DNA of 64,000 bases from Limnanthes douglasii subsp. nivea (lineage: Eukaryota > Streptophyta > Magnoliopsida > Brassicales > Limnanthaceae): assembly GCA_036936605.1 (NCBI GenBank), contig JAUPFV010000002.1, positions 250,625,305 to 250,689,304 on the forward strand, read 5' to 3'. Position numbers and translations under genes: made by a program. The notes under the pieces are model-generated. The model was not told where the DNA came from and did no database searches. It saw nothing but the letters and a program-made list of their open reading frames with translations. Positions within the stretch are counted from its first letter, which is position 1, and each line of letters opens with the position of its first letter. Positions 20,600 through 31,647 of the stretch are shown one piece after another.

Positions 20600-22790
20600 T
20601 CATAATACTTTTAATATTTTCTTAGTGTCTATCGAGTGACTCTTTTCAAGAAATCTCTTAGTTTATAAAATCACTTAATTCCTTAAATGTTTAGCTCACA
20701 TAATGAAGCTTATATTTCTCAAATCTATACTGAATAATAAAACTTTTTTTTAAGTTATATGTATGTATCTTTGTACATGCACTGCTTAACAATATATAAG
20801 AATATGATATAAATTAGAAAAAGACATACATCATGCTTCTAATATAAAATCAAAGTTGTTACAAAATATATATCAATGTCTATGATAAACTCGTACACTA
20901 TCTAGTTATAACAAACTCAAATTAACGAATTTGATCAAATAGTATACTTAAACAGTTATAACAAGCGTGTACTACCTTGACATATCAACTATTTTTATTT
21001 AAACCCAATCTAATATATCAAATCAGTTCCTCACTGAATTTCAGATAACAGCCGATGCTTACAGCTTCTCCAAAGAAGCTTTCTAAAGTCGAATATCCTA
21101 GTGTCAAGACTTTCCTATTCTCGAGACTTAAATTTTTGTGCCAATATTAAACTTATACCAAAGAGTGAGGTCGCAACCCTACAGTGGTCGAGACCCACTA
21201 TTTTGAATATAAAACCTTGTAATGACCGAAACTTTCATAAGAACAAAACTTTGCATTACCCGAAAAATCCAAAGATTTGACCAAAACTTCATGGTAAACC
21301 TTATTCCATTTTCCAATCATTTATAATCTACAAAAAAATCATATATTTATGTAATATAAAGAGAATTGACCAAACAACATTCATATATAAGACATAGGGT
21401 ATGCCTATATATATCCAAATGTGATTTAAGTTTATCCAAAAAATGCAGTTGACTTTTGTTTGATTTTTTTACGAAAAAAAACCCTTAAACTTTCATTTAA
21501 TTACCGATTTGCCACTAAGTAAAAAAACACTACGTATATCCTAGATATACCCAATTCACAAAACAATCTATTTGGTTATGACACAACTCTCGACTAGAGC
21601 AAACCCCATATTACTACAATTTTGTGAAGTTCTTCAAATTGTTCTTGAACATTCAAAGTTGCCTCAAGAACATTCAAACTCTTTTCAATTTTTTTAAAAT
21701 TATTCTAATAAAAACACAAAATGAAACATGAATCAACCAAAATTAAGGTAAAAAAATTTTAGGAAGTTTTTTTTTTAAAAAAGTAAGGATTTAATTATTA
21801 AAAAATTCTCAATTTTAGGGGGTTTGGAGGCCATTTTCCAGCCGGAAAATGGCTGGCAGCAAAGGTCTAGCGTACCAGTCGGTACACATCCCCTGTACCT
21901 ATGGTACGCTAGACCTTTACTGCCGACCATTTTCTAGCCGAATTCAGGCTGAAAATGACCTCTAAACATCCTAAAATTAAGATTTTTTTTACTTAATTCA
22001 ACCATAACCCTAATTTTGATACTAACCCAAAGTTTCCGGATTTTAGTAGTGTTCGAATTTTAGTTCGCCAGATAACTTAGAGAGAACTTCGATGTTTTAG
22101 AGAGAAGTTAGAGAGAAGTGAGAGAGTGTAAAAGAGAAAATGAGGTGGATGAAGGTTAGTAAAAAAAGACTTATATACCCCTAAAATGATATATTTATCA
22201 AAATTTGGGTAAACTTATACCACCTTTGGATAAAATCAAAATTGGATAAACTTAAACCACATTTGCGTATATACCAATAAGACATAATGAATAATGAAAC
22301 AATACGTGCATAAATAATATTGAATGAAATTAAATAAAAAGAATATATAGTTGTTCCCCATATTACAATGGAGCTTAGTAAAATTAATTTGGTAAATGAG
22401 AATGTTTAAGTTTTTTTTCTGAAAAATAAACACAGTATTAATGGGATAAAACCATAAAAAAAATATATGACTCAATTATAACTACATTTTTAGGTTACAA
22501 AAGCTGAAACTCGTTGTTGATTTAAATAAAATAATAGTTTTCCAAGTTATTTAGACATCACTTAAAAAAAACTATTCATGACTTTTATAAAAATGATTCA
22601 AGTCGAGCTTTAATATATTAGAAAAACTGGTATATTTTATAAACGGAGTTTTGCATGCATAGAGTTGAAATCGGTTACTTTGTAATCATTCATTATCTCC
22701 AAAACAAATTGAAAATCATTATAAATCAATTTGTTAAAAGTTATATACATTTTTTAACCCCAAGTATTTCAGAGTTCACTGGTTTCATAG
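20600..22790. repeat. Diverged direct duplication, copy 2 (interrupted)
   Basis: This is the second copy of the segment at 16600-17860. Its continuity is broken by the 881-bp Mutator-type element (21397-22277), which is absent from copy 1. At 22800 it stops at the terminal repeat of the hAT relic, whereas copy 1 continues into the gene-derived sequence. Confidence 0.6.
21397..22277. mobile_element. Non-autonomous Mutator-type element with hairpin core, 881 bp
   Basis: A nine-base target duplication TAAGACATA (21388-21396 and 22278-22286) brackets inverted termini that share CAAATGTGRTTTAAGTTTAT (about 21415 and, inverted, 22241-22265). Duplication 1 lacks this segment. The core (21822-21971) is an imperfect palindrome. 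Perfect 16-base inner arms (21861-21876 and 21903-21918, AAAGGTCTAGCGTACC) carry outer arms based on GGCCATTTTC/GAAAATGRCC. No coding sequence was found. Nine-base duplications and long inverted termini point to the Mutator superfamily. An AGAGAGAAGTTAGAGAG block near 22100 resembles the right sub-terminal region of the 8.3-kb element. Confidence 0.8.
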
Positions 22791-22800
22791 TTGACCATGT

Positions 22801-24343
22801 CCAGCGGTGGAACCAAGATTTGAAATAAGAGGGGGCTAAAAAAAATTTGTATTGTTCATTTCAAATTTTTAGAAAACTGATAGATGACAATTGACTACGA
22901 CGACTTCTTATATCATGGAATCGTCGTAAAATGGTTCCATTATCAATTTTTCTAAAACTTTCTCTTTTATTGTATACAACTAAAAGATCATTCATCCAGA
23001 TGTCGCCCATCATATTTCGCAAGTCCGTCTTTATAAACTTCATTGGAGAAAATACTCTTTGTACCGATGTTGTAGCAACAGGAAGAATCAATGTCAATTC
23101 GATCAATCGACACACCAATAGGAAACTTTGATGTCATTCACTAGCAACTAGTATCTTAGCTAAATCTCTCAGATCTTCAATATTGGAGAAGTCGTCCTTG
23201 TCAATTATATCGTCGATGTATGTTTCAAGTTGGAATCTAAGCCTCGTACGTTCAGAATCAGAAAATTCATTTGGATAATGTCCTGCTAGACGAATCAACT
23301 TGTGAACATCAAAATTAGCAAATGATTATTTTGGACTAAGACAATTCATGGAAGTCAGCAACTCGGTATTTGCTTCTAGAAAACGATGTTCCATCTCTTG
23401 AATAAGTAAATCCAGAACCTGTATAATTTGAGAAAATAAGAATTTAGAATTATATGTATAGATATATTATAATCCTAAATTACCATCAAGTACATAGTAA
23501 ATTTACCTAACAATAAATCTCAACCTTATAATGATGGTAATTAGTTAAACATCTATCTCGCTTCATACGCACACGAGTCATTATTGTATCTTTCATATTA
23601 ACAATGTCAATGGATTTAGACACACAAAACTTATTGACTTGCTCCAAAATTTTAGCCCAACCATTCTCTTTATAACTGTGCAATGTCTTTTTAGTTGTAT
23701 TAATCAAAGAAATAGCTTGCACAATATTTTGGTCCCTTCGTTGTAAACATTTTGATAAAACATCTGTTGACCCAAGCAAATTAATCATCAAATGCAAAAT
23801 AAAGATGAAATCATAACTCTCCATTCGCATAATCAATGTTTTTGATATGCCTCAATTATCTGAATTAGAACTATATTCATATACATGTTCAAGCACTTTA
23901 ATTATTGAAACCCACATACTCTCCAACCGTAGCAAATTATTGAAATGCGATCCCCATTTTGATAAAACATCTGTTGACCCAAGCAAATTAATCATCAAAT
24001 GCAAAATAAAGTTGAAATCATAACTCTCCATTCGCATAATCAATGTTTTCTTTCCCAAATTTTGTTTTGGGGAAAATATGATATTTTGATTGGCAATGTC
24101 CCTTTTCAGATGAATTCTTGTCGAATTTTATCTCTAGAATTAATATCAAATTTTCCAATAAATTAGTGTATTCTGAATCACTCACTATATTTTTCTTCGA
24201 ATCAAATTCTACACTATCAACATTAGGTCTTGATATAGGGACAATCAGATTAGGATGAATGATATTATCAACATTACGTTATTGTGAATAATAAAAAATT
24301 TAAGAAACTTTATTACAAATAAAAATATCTTATTACATTATCA
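22801..24343 (-). pseudogene. Decayed hAT transposase
   Basis: On the minus strand, 23118-22861 encodes the hAT C-terminal dimerisation region (LILPVATTSVQRVFSPMKF, LRNMMGDIWMNDLLVVY). Positions 24058-23507 encode upstream transposase sequence (LSKCLQRRDQNIVQAISL). Stops and frameshifts separate the pieces, and the N-terminal part is missing. CAGCGGTGGAACCAAGATTT at about 22802 resembles hAT terminal repeats of the CAGNGGCGGANCC type, so the transposon end is probably there. A block of about 94 bp coding LIMRMESYDF...GSTDVLSK occurs twice (23749-23842 and 23957-24050). The MULE at 24353 inserted beside or into it. Confidence 0.8.
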
Positions 24344-24352
24344 TATTATTAT

Positions 24353-24400
24353 GGGAATTTCTAAAAAAACGGCCAAAACTACTCGGCGAAGTCGCATGTT
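24353..24400 (+). repeat. Left terminal inverted repeat of the 8.3-kb element
   Basis: It matches the inverted right end over about 45 bp with a few differences. The core ACTCGGCGAAGTCGCAT (24380-24396) recurs at 24500 (ACTCCATGAAGTTGCAA) and at 28661 (GCTCGGTGAAGTTGCAT). Confidence 0.9.
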
Positions 24401-24775
24401 TCTGATTTTCAATATTTACAAAAATGCGACTAGGCAAAAAACCCAAAAAACCCTTTGAAGTCTAAATATTTACAAGTGATGCCATTGAAGAGAACCAAAC
24501 TACTCCATGAAGTTGCAAACATAATTTCAAACTTCATGTTCTCCAAACCTACTAAAAATAGAAACTTAACAACCAACAAAACCCATTTTTTAAAAAATTT
24601 CAAAACCTTTACAACATGGACGGAAAAGAGTCGGAAGTACTTCCCACGCAGAGCAGCATGGTCGCCAGGGAGGTACATTGCATTTCCCTCTTTCATTTTC
24701 GCCAAAAAATAGATTTTGTGAAAAATCCCGTATATGGTGTTCGTTGCCACCCTCCGGCGTGGACGACAGGCCGTA

Positions 24776-24917
24776 CGCCATCCCATAGGCGTATGGCACC
24801 TTCCCTTCGCCATCGGTTGGCGTGGGGGACCCTCCGTACGCCACACGTGTGGCGTCCTGTCTATCTCCCACGCCAGTGGGTGGCGATGGGAAGGTGCCAT
24901 ACGCCTATGGGATGGCG
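24776..24917. repeat. Hairpin cluster H1
   Basis: Perfect 30-base arms (24776-24805 and 24888-24917) start CGCCATCCCATAGGCG. Inside are second imperfect arms (CGCCATCGGTTGGCGTGGG against the inverse of CCCACGCCAGTGGGTGGCG). In the centre is an exact 18-base palindrome ACGCCACACGTGTGGCGT (24838-24855). It lies just upstream of the transposase gene. Long open frames through it on both strands are by-products of the palindrome. Confidence 0.9.
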
Positions 24918-24980
24918 AAATATGATTCCCTTATCCGGAATGCCGGTTTAATTTGTTTTTTTACTTCTTACGTATTGCAG

Positions 24981-27888
24981 GAGGTGAACGAATGCGATAT
25001 TTCGCTTGTTTCGGACTACGCTCACCATTTCACCACTCACGACGAGTATAGCTTAGAGTCGATGAACGAGTGGGTAAAACTTAGGGGGAAAACGTTGGGT
25101 TTTTCGATAAACGTAGCATCGAAGGAGGTAGGGAAGAGGGGGAGAACACCGAGAGTGGATTATCGGTGCGAGCGATCCGGAATTTTCAAGTCGGCCGTTA
25201 AAGAGTGCAACCGTAAGCGTAAGGCCACCAGTAGCAAAAACATAAATTGCCCTTTTCATTTGGTGGATAATCCGTTAAAAGGAGACGATAAGTGGGCTCT
25301 TAGTGTCCTTTCCGGGAAGCACAACCACGAACCGATCAAGTATGCCGAAGGACATTTGCAATGGTCCAAGTTAAAACGTAAGGAAAAAGAGCTCGTTGAT
25401 CTTTTGACGGTGAACGGGACAAGTCCGCGACAAATATTTGGTGCTTTGAAAAAGGCCGATCCGGAGAATGCTTCAAATATCCGTCACGTTTACAATCACC
25501 GTCAAAGAACGAGGATGGCTGAAAACGGCGGTCGATCCCAAATGCAATGCTTGTTAGTTAAATTACAATTGCACAAGTACAAGTATTGGACACGGACGGG
25601 GAATGACGGTTCTAACGTCATAACCGATTTGTTTTTCGCACATCCGCTTAGTATTGACAGACTACGAACCTTCCCACGCTTGCTAATCATGGATAACACA
25701 TATAAAGTTATTCGTTACGGGATGCCTTTGTTTGAAGTAGTCGGGGTAACATCGACCAACAAAACGTTTTGCATTGGTTTCACGTTTATGGTGAGTGAAA
25801 AACAAGACAACTACGAATGGTCTTTGGGATGCTTGAAAACGGTAATGGAGGAGAATGATTGTGAATTACTGTGTGTTATCGTTACGGACCGCGAACTAGC
25901 CTTGATGAATAACATCAACAAATTTTTCCCTAGCGCTAGTCACATGTTATGCGAGTGGCATATCAACAAAAATGTTAGCGGGAGAACGAAAAAAATGTTT
26001 GAAGACGGAAATGTGGCTAAAAGTTCTTTGGCGGCTTGGAACGACGTTGTTTCATCCGATACCGTTGAGGTTATGAACGAGAGGTTGGCTAAGATGCGGT
26101 CGATGTTCAAAGACCAAGATAAGGCGGTGGATTATGTGGTTGACTCGCGGATTACGCCTTATAAAGATAGGTTTGTTCACGCTTATACTAACAAAATCAT
26201 GCATTTTAATAACCACACCTCTAATAGGGCCGAAAGCTCGCATGCTACATTGAAAAAATATGTGGGGTCTAGCCGATTGGATTTCAAATGGGTTTTGGGA
26301 TAAAGTGCATGGCTTGTTAGCGATGCAACATTCTACTATTAAAGAATCGATGGAGCTTAACAAGTGCCGTTTAATTCACAAATTCCAATATTTCAAACCG
26401 TTCAAATTTTTACGGGGGTACGTATCACCTATTGCATTGGCGATAGTATACGATAACTATGTTGATAAAAGCGGCGGTGAAAAATCTATGTGCGTTTACA
26501 CCGATCGTACGATCCATGGTTTGCCGTTTTCCCACGACCTTAAGGCAATCCGAAGAGTGGACGGCCACGTACCTACTCGGATTATAGATGAGCATTGGAA
26601 GAGACTAGATATCATTCCGCGAGTTAAACTCACCGGTGAAGAAGAAGTAAAATTTAATTTCGCAAATCTAAATGCGAAACTTGAAGAGTTTGATGTTTAC
26701 GAACAAAGTCATTGGCTCAAAAAATTTCAAATTTTTTTGGATCCTTCGACTACACTCCTTTGCGAACCCCTCGAGAAGGTTAAAACCCGCGGTAGAACTC
26801 CCGGACGTGTTGGAAGCCGTGGTCGTGTACGGGGTCGGGGTCGCGTTAAGGGTAGCAAAGTCCAACGTGATTATTCTACGAAATATCACGAATACGTCGA
26901 ACAAGAAATGTTTGAGTCCCACGATAGTGACGAAACTCCACGAGTTGTAACACCCGCTGCTAGTATAGCAACCCCGGTCGGCACTCTCGGTAGCACCGCA
27001 AGAACGGTTGCCGCACATACTCCGACTAATTCCGGAGCAAAACCCCCAAAAAATATAGCAAAACTGGTTCAATGCGTTGGTTTAGGCACTCTGGATACGT
27101 CGAACCACATCAAGGCTATACCGTCATTCACGGCTAAACCATTCCCAACTAGATTACCAAATGTTTTGGACTTGAGATTTTCAAAAGACATACCTCAATC
27201 TATGTGTCATTTCATAAGCCGAATTACAAATGTAATGCCCGACGGTAATTGTGGTTTTAGAGCCATCGCGCATGGTATGGTTGGTAACGAAAGTGGATGG
27301 CTAATGGTTAGAGAAGCCTTGGTTCACGAGCTAAAGAGCGATCGAGAGTTTTATAAACGGGTTGCATATTACGACGATGAAAGCGAAGTTGATAAGGAGA
27401 TAAACCAGTTGACTTTTAAGAAAGAGAATGCACCTTACGCAAAATGGATGTCCTTGCCTAGTTGCGGAAAACTAGTCGCGACTACATTCAATTGCGTTTT
27501 CTATTGCCTCTCTCCCGGTGGATGTACGACTTACCTACCGGTGAAAAATGCACCGCCGAGCGATGGTTCTTTAAAGGAGATCGGTGTGGCATTCGTCAAT
27601 AAAAACCATTTTGTTCATGTGAGTAAATAACTTTAACTTTCGCACGCATTTAAACATTTATTTTGTAAACGCGCATTGATATTGAACGAAAATTTGTAGG
27701 TTGAGTTGGTTAAAGGCTCACCCAAACCGACTATAGATCCGACGTGGATGAGATCGGCGATATAAGACGCTATTTCTTGGTCGATCACTTTGCTAGATAG
27801 AGTCCGTGTATTTTCAAGACTGCAAAATCCCACACCGACACACTCCGTTGAACATGATGATTCGATAGTGGACTTAACCAAAGATTGA
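24981..27888 (+). pseudogene. MULE transposase (FAR1-type zinc finger, degenerate SWIM) fused to OTU cysteine protease
   Basis: The exon follows a good acceptor (TATTGCAG, to 24980). The first in-frame ATG is at 25062, and an upstream exon was not identified. Order: FAR1/WRKY-GCM1-type zinc finger (about 25155-25335; YRCERSG, CPFH, KHNHE); MULE transposase core (about 25680-26240) with Asp in LIMDNTYKV, Asp in VTDRELALMN, His in CEWHINKN and Glu in NRAESSHATLK; SWIM-like remnant (CVYTDRTIHGLPFSH, a Cys replaced by Phe); basic GRG-rich linker (26780-26850); OTU domain (about 27225-27760) with the Cys in PDGNCGFRA and the His in NKNHFVHV. An intron 27619-27699 (GTGAGT...TTTGTAG) leads to a last exon ending at 27888. 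Defects: a frameshift near 26270 and TAA at 27763-27765. The transposase would bind the element ends; the OTU domain is probably a deubiquitinase. Confidence 0.88.
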
Positions 27889-28039
27889 ATTTATTTTAAA
27901 ATCGAATTTATTTTGCGTTCGGTTATGTTTTTGTTTTTTTGTTGTAAACTAACAATGTGTTGTACCCTTTTAACCACGTTCCCTTTAATGAATTTTTTTT
28001 TTTTAAAAATTGACTTATTAAATTCGGCCTAGTAGTTTT

Positions 28040-28269
28040 CGCCAGTCGAATGGCGTAACTGACGTTCCGCGCGCCATTCGTTGGCGTAACTGACGCTCCG
28101 CACGCCAACCAATGGCGCGGAGAACGTCCCCTACGCCATTCGCCTGGCGTAGAAGGCATTTTCTAAGCCTCTGCTCCAAATGAACAGAGGCGAAAAAACA
28201 TTTAACCCTATTGCCGCCACACGTTGGCGAAAACGGCTATCCCTACGCCGTTGTGTGGCGGCAATAGGG
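28040..28269. repeat. Hairpin cluster H2
   Basis: Four or more palindromes lie between the transposase gene and the small ORF. They are CGCCA...TGGCG (28040-28055); 16-base arms with one mismatch at 28072-28087 and 28102-28117; GCCTCTG...CAGAGGC (28167-28191); and a 64-base hairpin 28206-28269 with arms CCCTATTGCCGCCACAC. The shared motif ACGCCA/TGGCGT links them to H1 and H3. The region 28270-28650 beyond is AT-rich with no gene seen. Confidence 0.88.
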
Positions 28270-28730
28270 TAGACTTAGTATTTTTTTTCTTCAATTTTTA
28301 AATAGAAGTACTATATTTTTAAATTGAAGTGGTATTTGACTTTAATTTTAGGCATAATAACTCCAGCAATTTTTTTAGCTGTTATTTTACTTTTTTTTAC
28401 TTAAAATGTTTGCTATTTTTTTCTAAATTTTTTAAATTGAACCGCCATTTTTTTCGGATTGTATTATTTAGTTTCGAATAGAATTTATTTTGTGTTTGAA
28501 TGATTATGTTGTTTAACAATTTCCGTTCAACAATATTTAAATTCAAAATTCGAATTCAAAATTTATGAGGTAGACGAGTTACATGACCTTAAACATTAAC
28601 TTGTCATAAACCAAAACATCAACTGAAACACAAACAGAACTACAAACATCAACCTAAATTGCTCGGTGAAGTTGCATAGATTATTAAATTCAACCGGGAC
28701 CCACCAATAACTCCAACCGGCATAATAACT

Positions 28731-28850
28731 CCCGCCAACACAAAAACTCCCGCAAAAAAAACCCGCCAACGTTTAATCCCCGCCAACACAAATACTCCCG
28801 CCAAGGAATACCCGCCAACATTTTAAATCCCCGCCATCCATCCCCGCCAA
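28731..28850 (+). promoter_or_regulatory. Cluster of six CCCGCCAA motifs upstream of the small ORF, with TATA box
   Basis: CCCGCCAA occurs at 28731, 28762, 28778, 28797, 28811 and 28843, with related CCCGCAAA and CCCGCCAT. The inverse, TTGGCGGG, is close to the E2F consensus. TATATAA follows at about 28864, and an ATG lies 80 bases further on at 28945. The spacing is irregular, so this could be a degenerate repeat rather than selected sites. A regulatory role is inference. Confidence 0.5.
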
Positions 28851-28944
28851 AAATAACTATACTATATAAACATGTCACAAAAAACAATATTCATAATAGA
28901 CGCAAAGAGTCCACTTAAGAAAAAAAACACAAACACTTGAAGAC

Positions 28945-29322
28945 ATGGAGTTTACAGCTGATGAAGACTATCATATGCTTAAGGCGGTGAAGGTTGTCCG
29001 CCGACAAATGGGGGAAGATAGTAGCGATGCTTTCTTCGACCGCCTCCTATGTCAGATGTATTTCAACTATGTGCATTTACGAGCTGGAGATGTTCAAGTG
29101 CGAAGTCGTGACGAAATCAAATCCAGGTACCACTTCATCCAACCGCTCACTGCTCTGCTTTTCCAACCAGCCAGGATTAAGATAGAAGCACCTTTGGTCT
29201 GGAACATGACGGTAGTAGACTACATCAGTAGGGATATGGTGGCGTATCTGGAGGATAGGATTGCGGCAAGGAATGAGGGGGATGATTTGGATGACAATTT
29301 GGGATACGATTTCGACGACTGA
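28945..29322 (+). CDS. Small acidic-tailed ORF with SANT/Myb-like pattern
   Basis: This is an uninterrupted 125-codon frame starting MEFTADEDYHMLK and ending in an acidic tail (DDLDDNLGYDFDD). It stands in the same orientation as the transposase and behind a TATA box, with no stop in an element whose other genes are damaged. The spacing of FT.DED..ML.AV, then FF.RLLCQMY, then RSRDEIKSRYHFIQ resembles the Myb/SANT-like proteins that accompany some plant DNA transposons, such as the second ORF of PIF/Harbinger elements. This similarity is my pattern reading, not a database hit. If right, it would bind DNA and could work with the transposase. It could also be a captured host fragment. From 29323 to 29715 no gene is seen. 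Confidence 0.55.
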   Translation: MEFTADEDYHMLKAVKVVRRQMGEDSSDAFFDRLLCQMYFNYVHLRAGDVQVRSRDEIKSRYHFIQPLTALLFQPARIKIEAPLVWNMTVVDYISRDMVAYLEDRIAARNEGDDLDDNLGYDFDD

Positions 29323-29714
29323 TCATTTCACTATTTCCGTGTTTGTGCCATCAAGTTATTATGTTTAGTATTCTGTGTTTAAATTAAGTAACTCCAGAAT
29401 GTGTGTTGTTTTAGATAGTACTACTATTTTAATTATGTTTGCTATTGTGTTTAAATTATGTTCAACTCTGTTTCAATTACGTTAAAAATTATCCTTCAAC
29501 TTTCCTTGAATGTTCTATATTTTAAAAACAACCAAAACATCTAAGCAATTGCCAAAATACAGAAACATTAATTTCAAACTGAGTAAACCCATAGTACGTG
29601 TTCCAAAAAACAAGCAAACCAGCAAACTAACCGAAAACAGAATCAAAGTATCATACAAACAGAAAATACATCATACTGTCTATGCAAGCCTCCTGGTTGT
29701 GGACAAAACATCGT

Positions 29715-31509
29715 CATAAGCCCCAGCCAGACGATCAAAATCATGATCAAACTCGCTCACTCCAGGAAACAACGAGATCCTCCGCATACCAGCACGCAAA
29801 TGTCAGATGATAGCTCCCTTCTCGATCCTCGTGGACGTAGTCATCGAGCGAGTAGATTGCGGTGTTGACGAGGTCGAACCAGCTAATACTCTGGTGAAGG
29901 AGTATGTACTCAGGCTCACAAAAAGACTTCATCTCGTCTGTCACCATCCCTCCTCGATAAGCACGATGCAACTTGTTCCTCTCCCGCTGCTCCTAATCAT
30001 CCGGATCGAATGCATACGCAATCGTCTTCGGTTTTCTCCTTGATTTCGACTGCATGTCTAACAAAGGATGCGCGATAGCCCGCTGGACACGGACAAACTA
30101 CCGCTGAACTCGCTCTGGATAGTATGCCTGAGAGTGCTCCACACCGCATATGACATCCCGAAACTACGATATCTCTTCGAACGGGAAATGGTCACGTATA
30201 GCACGATAAGGATCAAACAATACCTGCAATATAAACGGATATAATTTTGGGCTCACTAAACATTAACACTTACATCGCTCTCTTCCAGGTTGTTGACGAA
30301 GATACGAAGGTTCAGCTTCGTCCGTGAGTCAGATACTGCTGCAGCTGTATCCCATCTACCAATAGTGGGCTCGCGCTCAGTGTAAGTGCGTCGAGTAACA
30401 GGCCGGAGCATGACAAAATGATCCCGTATCCACGTGTCTACCATACCGATACATCCGGCCATAGTCCTCGTGTCGTGCAGGGAGGCCTCACCCAGATGGT
30501 GGTACAAGTAAGCGAGAACAACACTACCCCATGAGTACCTGCCAACACCCTTCGGAGTCAAATCGCGCAACAAAAACAAATACTTGTAATTGGAGTACAT
30601 GTTGCTCTTGTCCGGGAATATGACCGTGCCGAACATATGCAATATATAGGCGCGGGCAGCCGCATCCACCATCAAATCACTCAGACCAGGGCTGTCATCG
30701 CAGAACTCTGGCCCACTAAACCTACTCCGGAGCCATTTAAACCCCAAACCAACGCCCTTGCATTTCTCAACCTCCGTCACGAAGGATAAATCATCCACCA
30801 TAAGCATTTCAGCGCACTCGTGCATGGCCAGAGTCTTGTCAGAAATATAGGGAAACACAGGAAGCTCACCATCAACTGGGAGTCCCAAAATAGTGTGGAC
30901 GTCGTCCAGAGTAATCGTCATCTCTCCGAAAGCGAAATGGAAGCTATTGGTCTTCATATGCCACCTCTCTAGGAAAACCTCCGTCATGTTGGAGTGTGTG
31001 TGCATCTCATAGAACGGCTCTATGAGACGACCGAACGGGGTGGCGTCAACTACAGCGCGTACCCTAGTTTGTGCAGCCAAACTCCATGCTCGATGACTAG
31101 GATAATGGGCATACAGCCGCATCTCTCGCTCCTGAAAATATTTGTTCCCATTATCATAGGAAAAAACAAAATAACTTCATAAAATGTAAAATTGGAATTA
31201 CGATATTACCTCTCCCATCCAAATGTGGTATGCAGTGTGGGAGGTGAAAGCCTCGCCGAACAGCGGTGGCAATCTGGCCGGAGGAGGAGCTCTACACTGC
31301 CCTGTAGCCGGTGGGGGATGTCGTTGTCCGCGGGAACCGGAAGCAGAAGCAGAAGCTGAACTCGATCCGGACGCATGCGATCCGGAGACTAGAGGGAGCT
31401 CATCCATCTGGACAGGTAAAACTGGCTGACCAGCGTCACGTACCCTACTCCGCTTATTTTTTCTCCTAGTCCGCGAGCCATCAGACTGTGCATCGTCGCC
31501 GTGATCCAT
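29715..31509 (-). pseudogene. Plant mobile domain (PMD, MAIN/MAIL-like) gene, three exons, three TAG stops
   Basis: On the minus strand, exon 1 (31509-31210) encodes a basic, Ser/Pro-rich N-terminus from MDHGDDAQSDG. The intron 31209-31132 is GT-AG. Exon 2 (31131-30274) encodes the PMD core (REMRLYAHYPSHRAW, FHFAFGEMTITLDDVHTILG, GRYSWGSVVLAYLYHHLGEAS). A GTAAGT donor at 30273 and an ATTGCAG acceptor lead to exon 3 from 30223. Exon 3 carries TAG at 30164-30166 and two more before SISWFDLVNTAIYSLDDYV, with the frame ending near 29747. PMD proteins occur in plant transposons and as host silencing factors (MAIN, MAIL1). The gene converges on the small ORF. Its function in the element is unknown; one option is counteracting host silencing. 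Confidence 0.82.
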
Positions 31510-31647
31510 CACTTGAAAAAAAAACGTACTAAGTATCAGGTTTCGTCGAAAACACAAATTGTCATGCTAGTACCTTTTTTAGACAAATAATAGCATAATG
31601 CGGGCTTACACACACCAAAAAGCAAGAATAAACCGGTCCCGAGCCAT

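Noticed and set aside
24430..24951. Overlapping open frames on both strands before the MULE transposase
   Set aside because: They read through hairpin H1 and the terminal repeat; the palindrome gives mirror-like frames without domain features. The transposase homology starts only after the acceptor at 24980.
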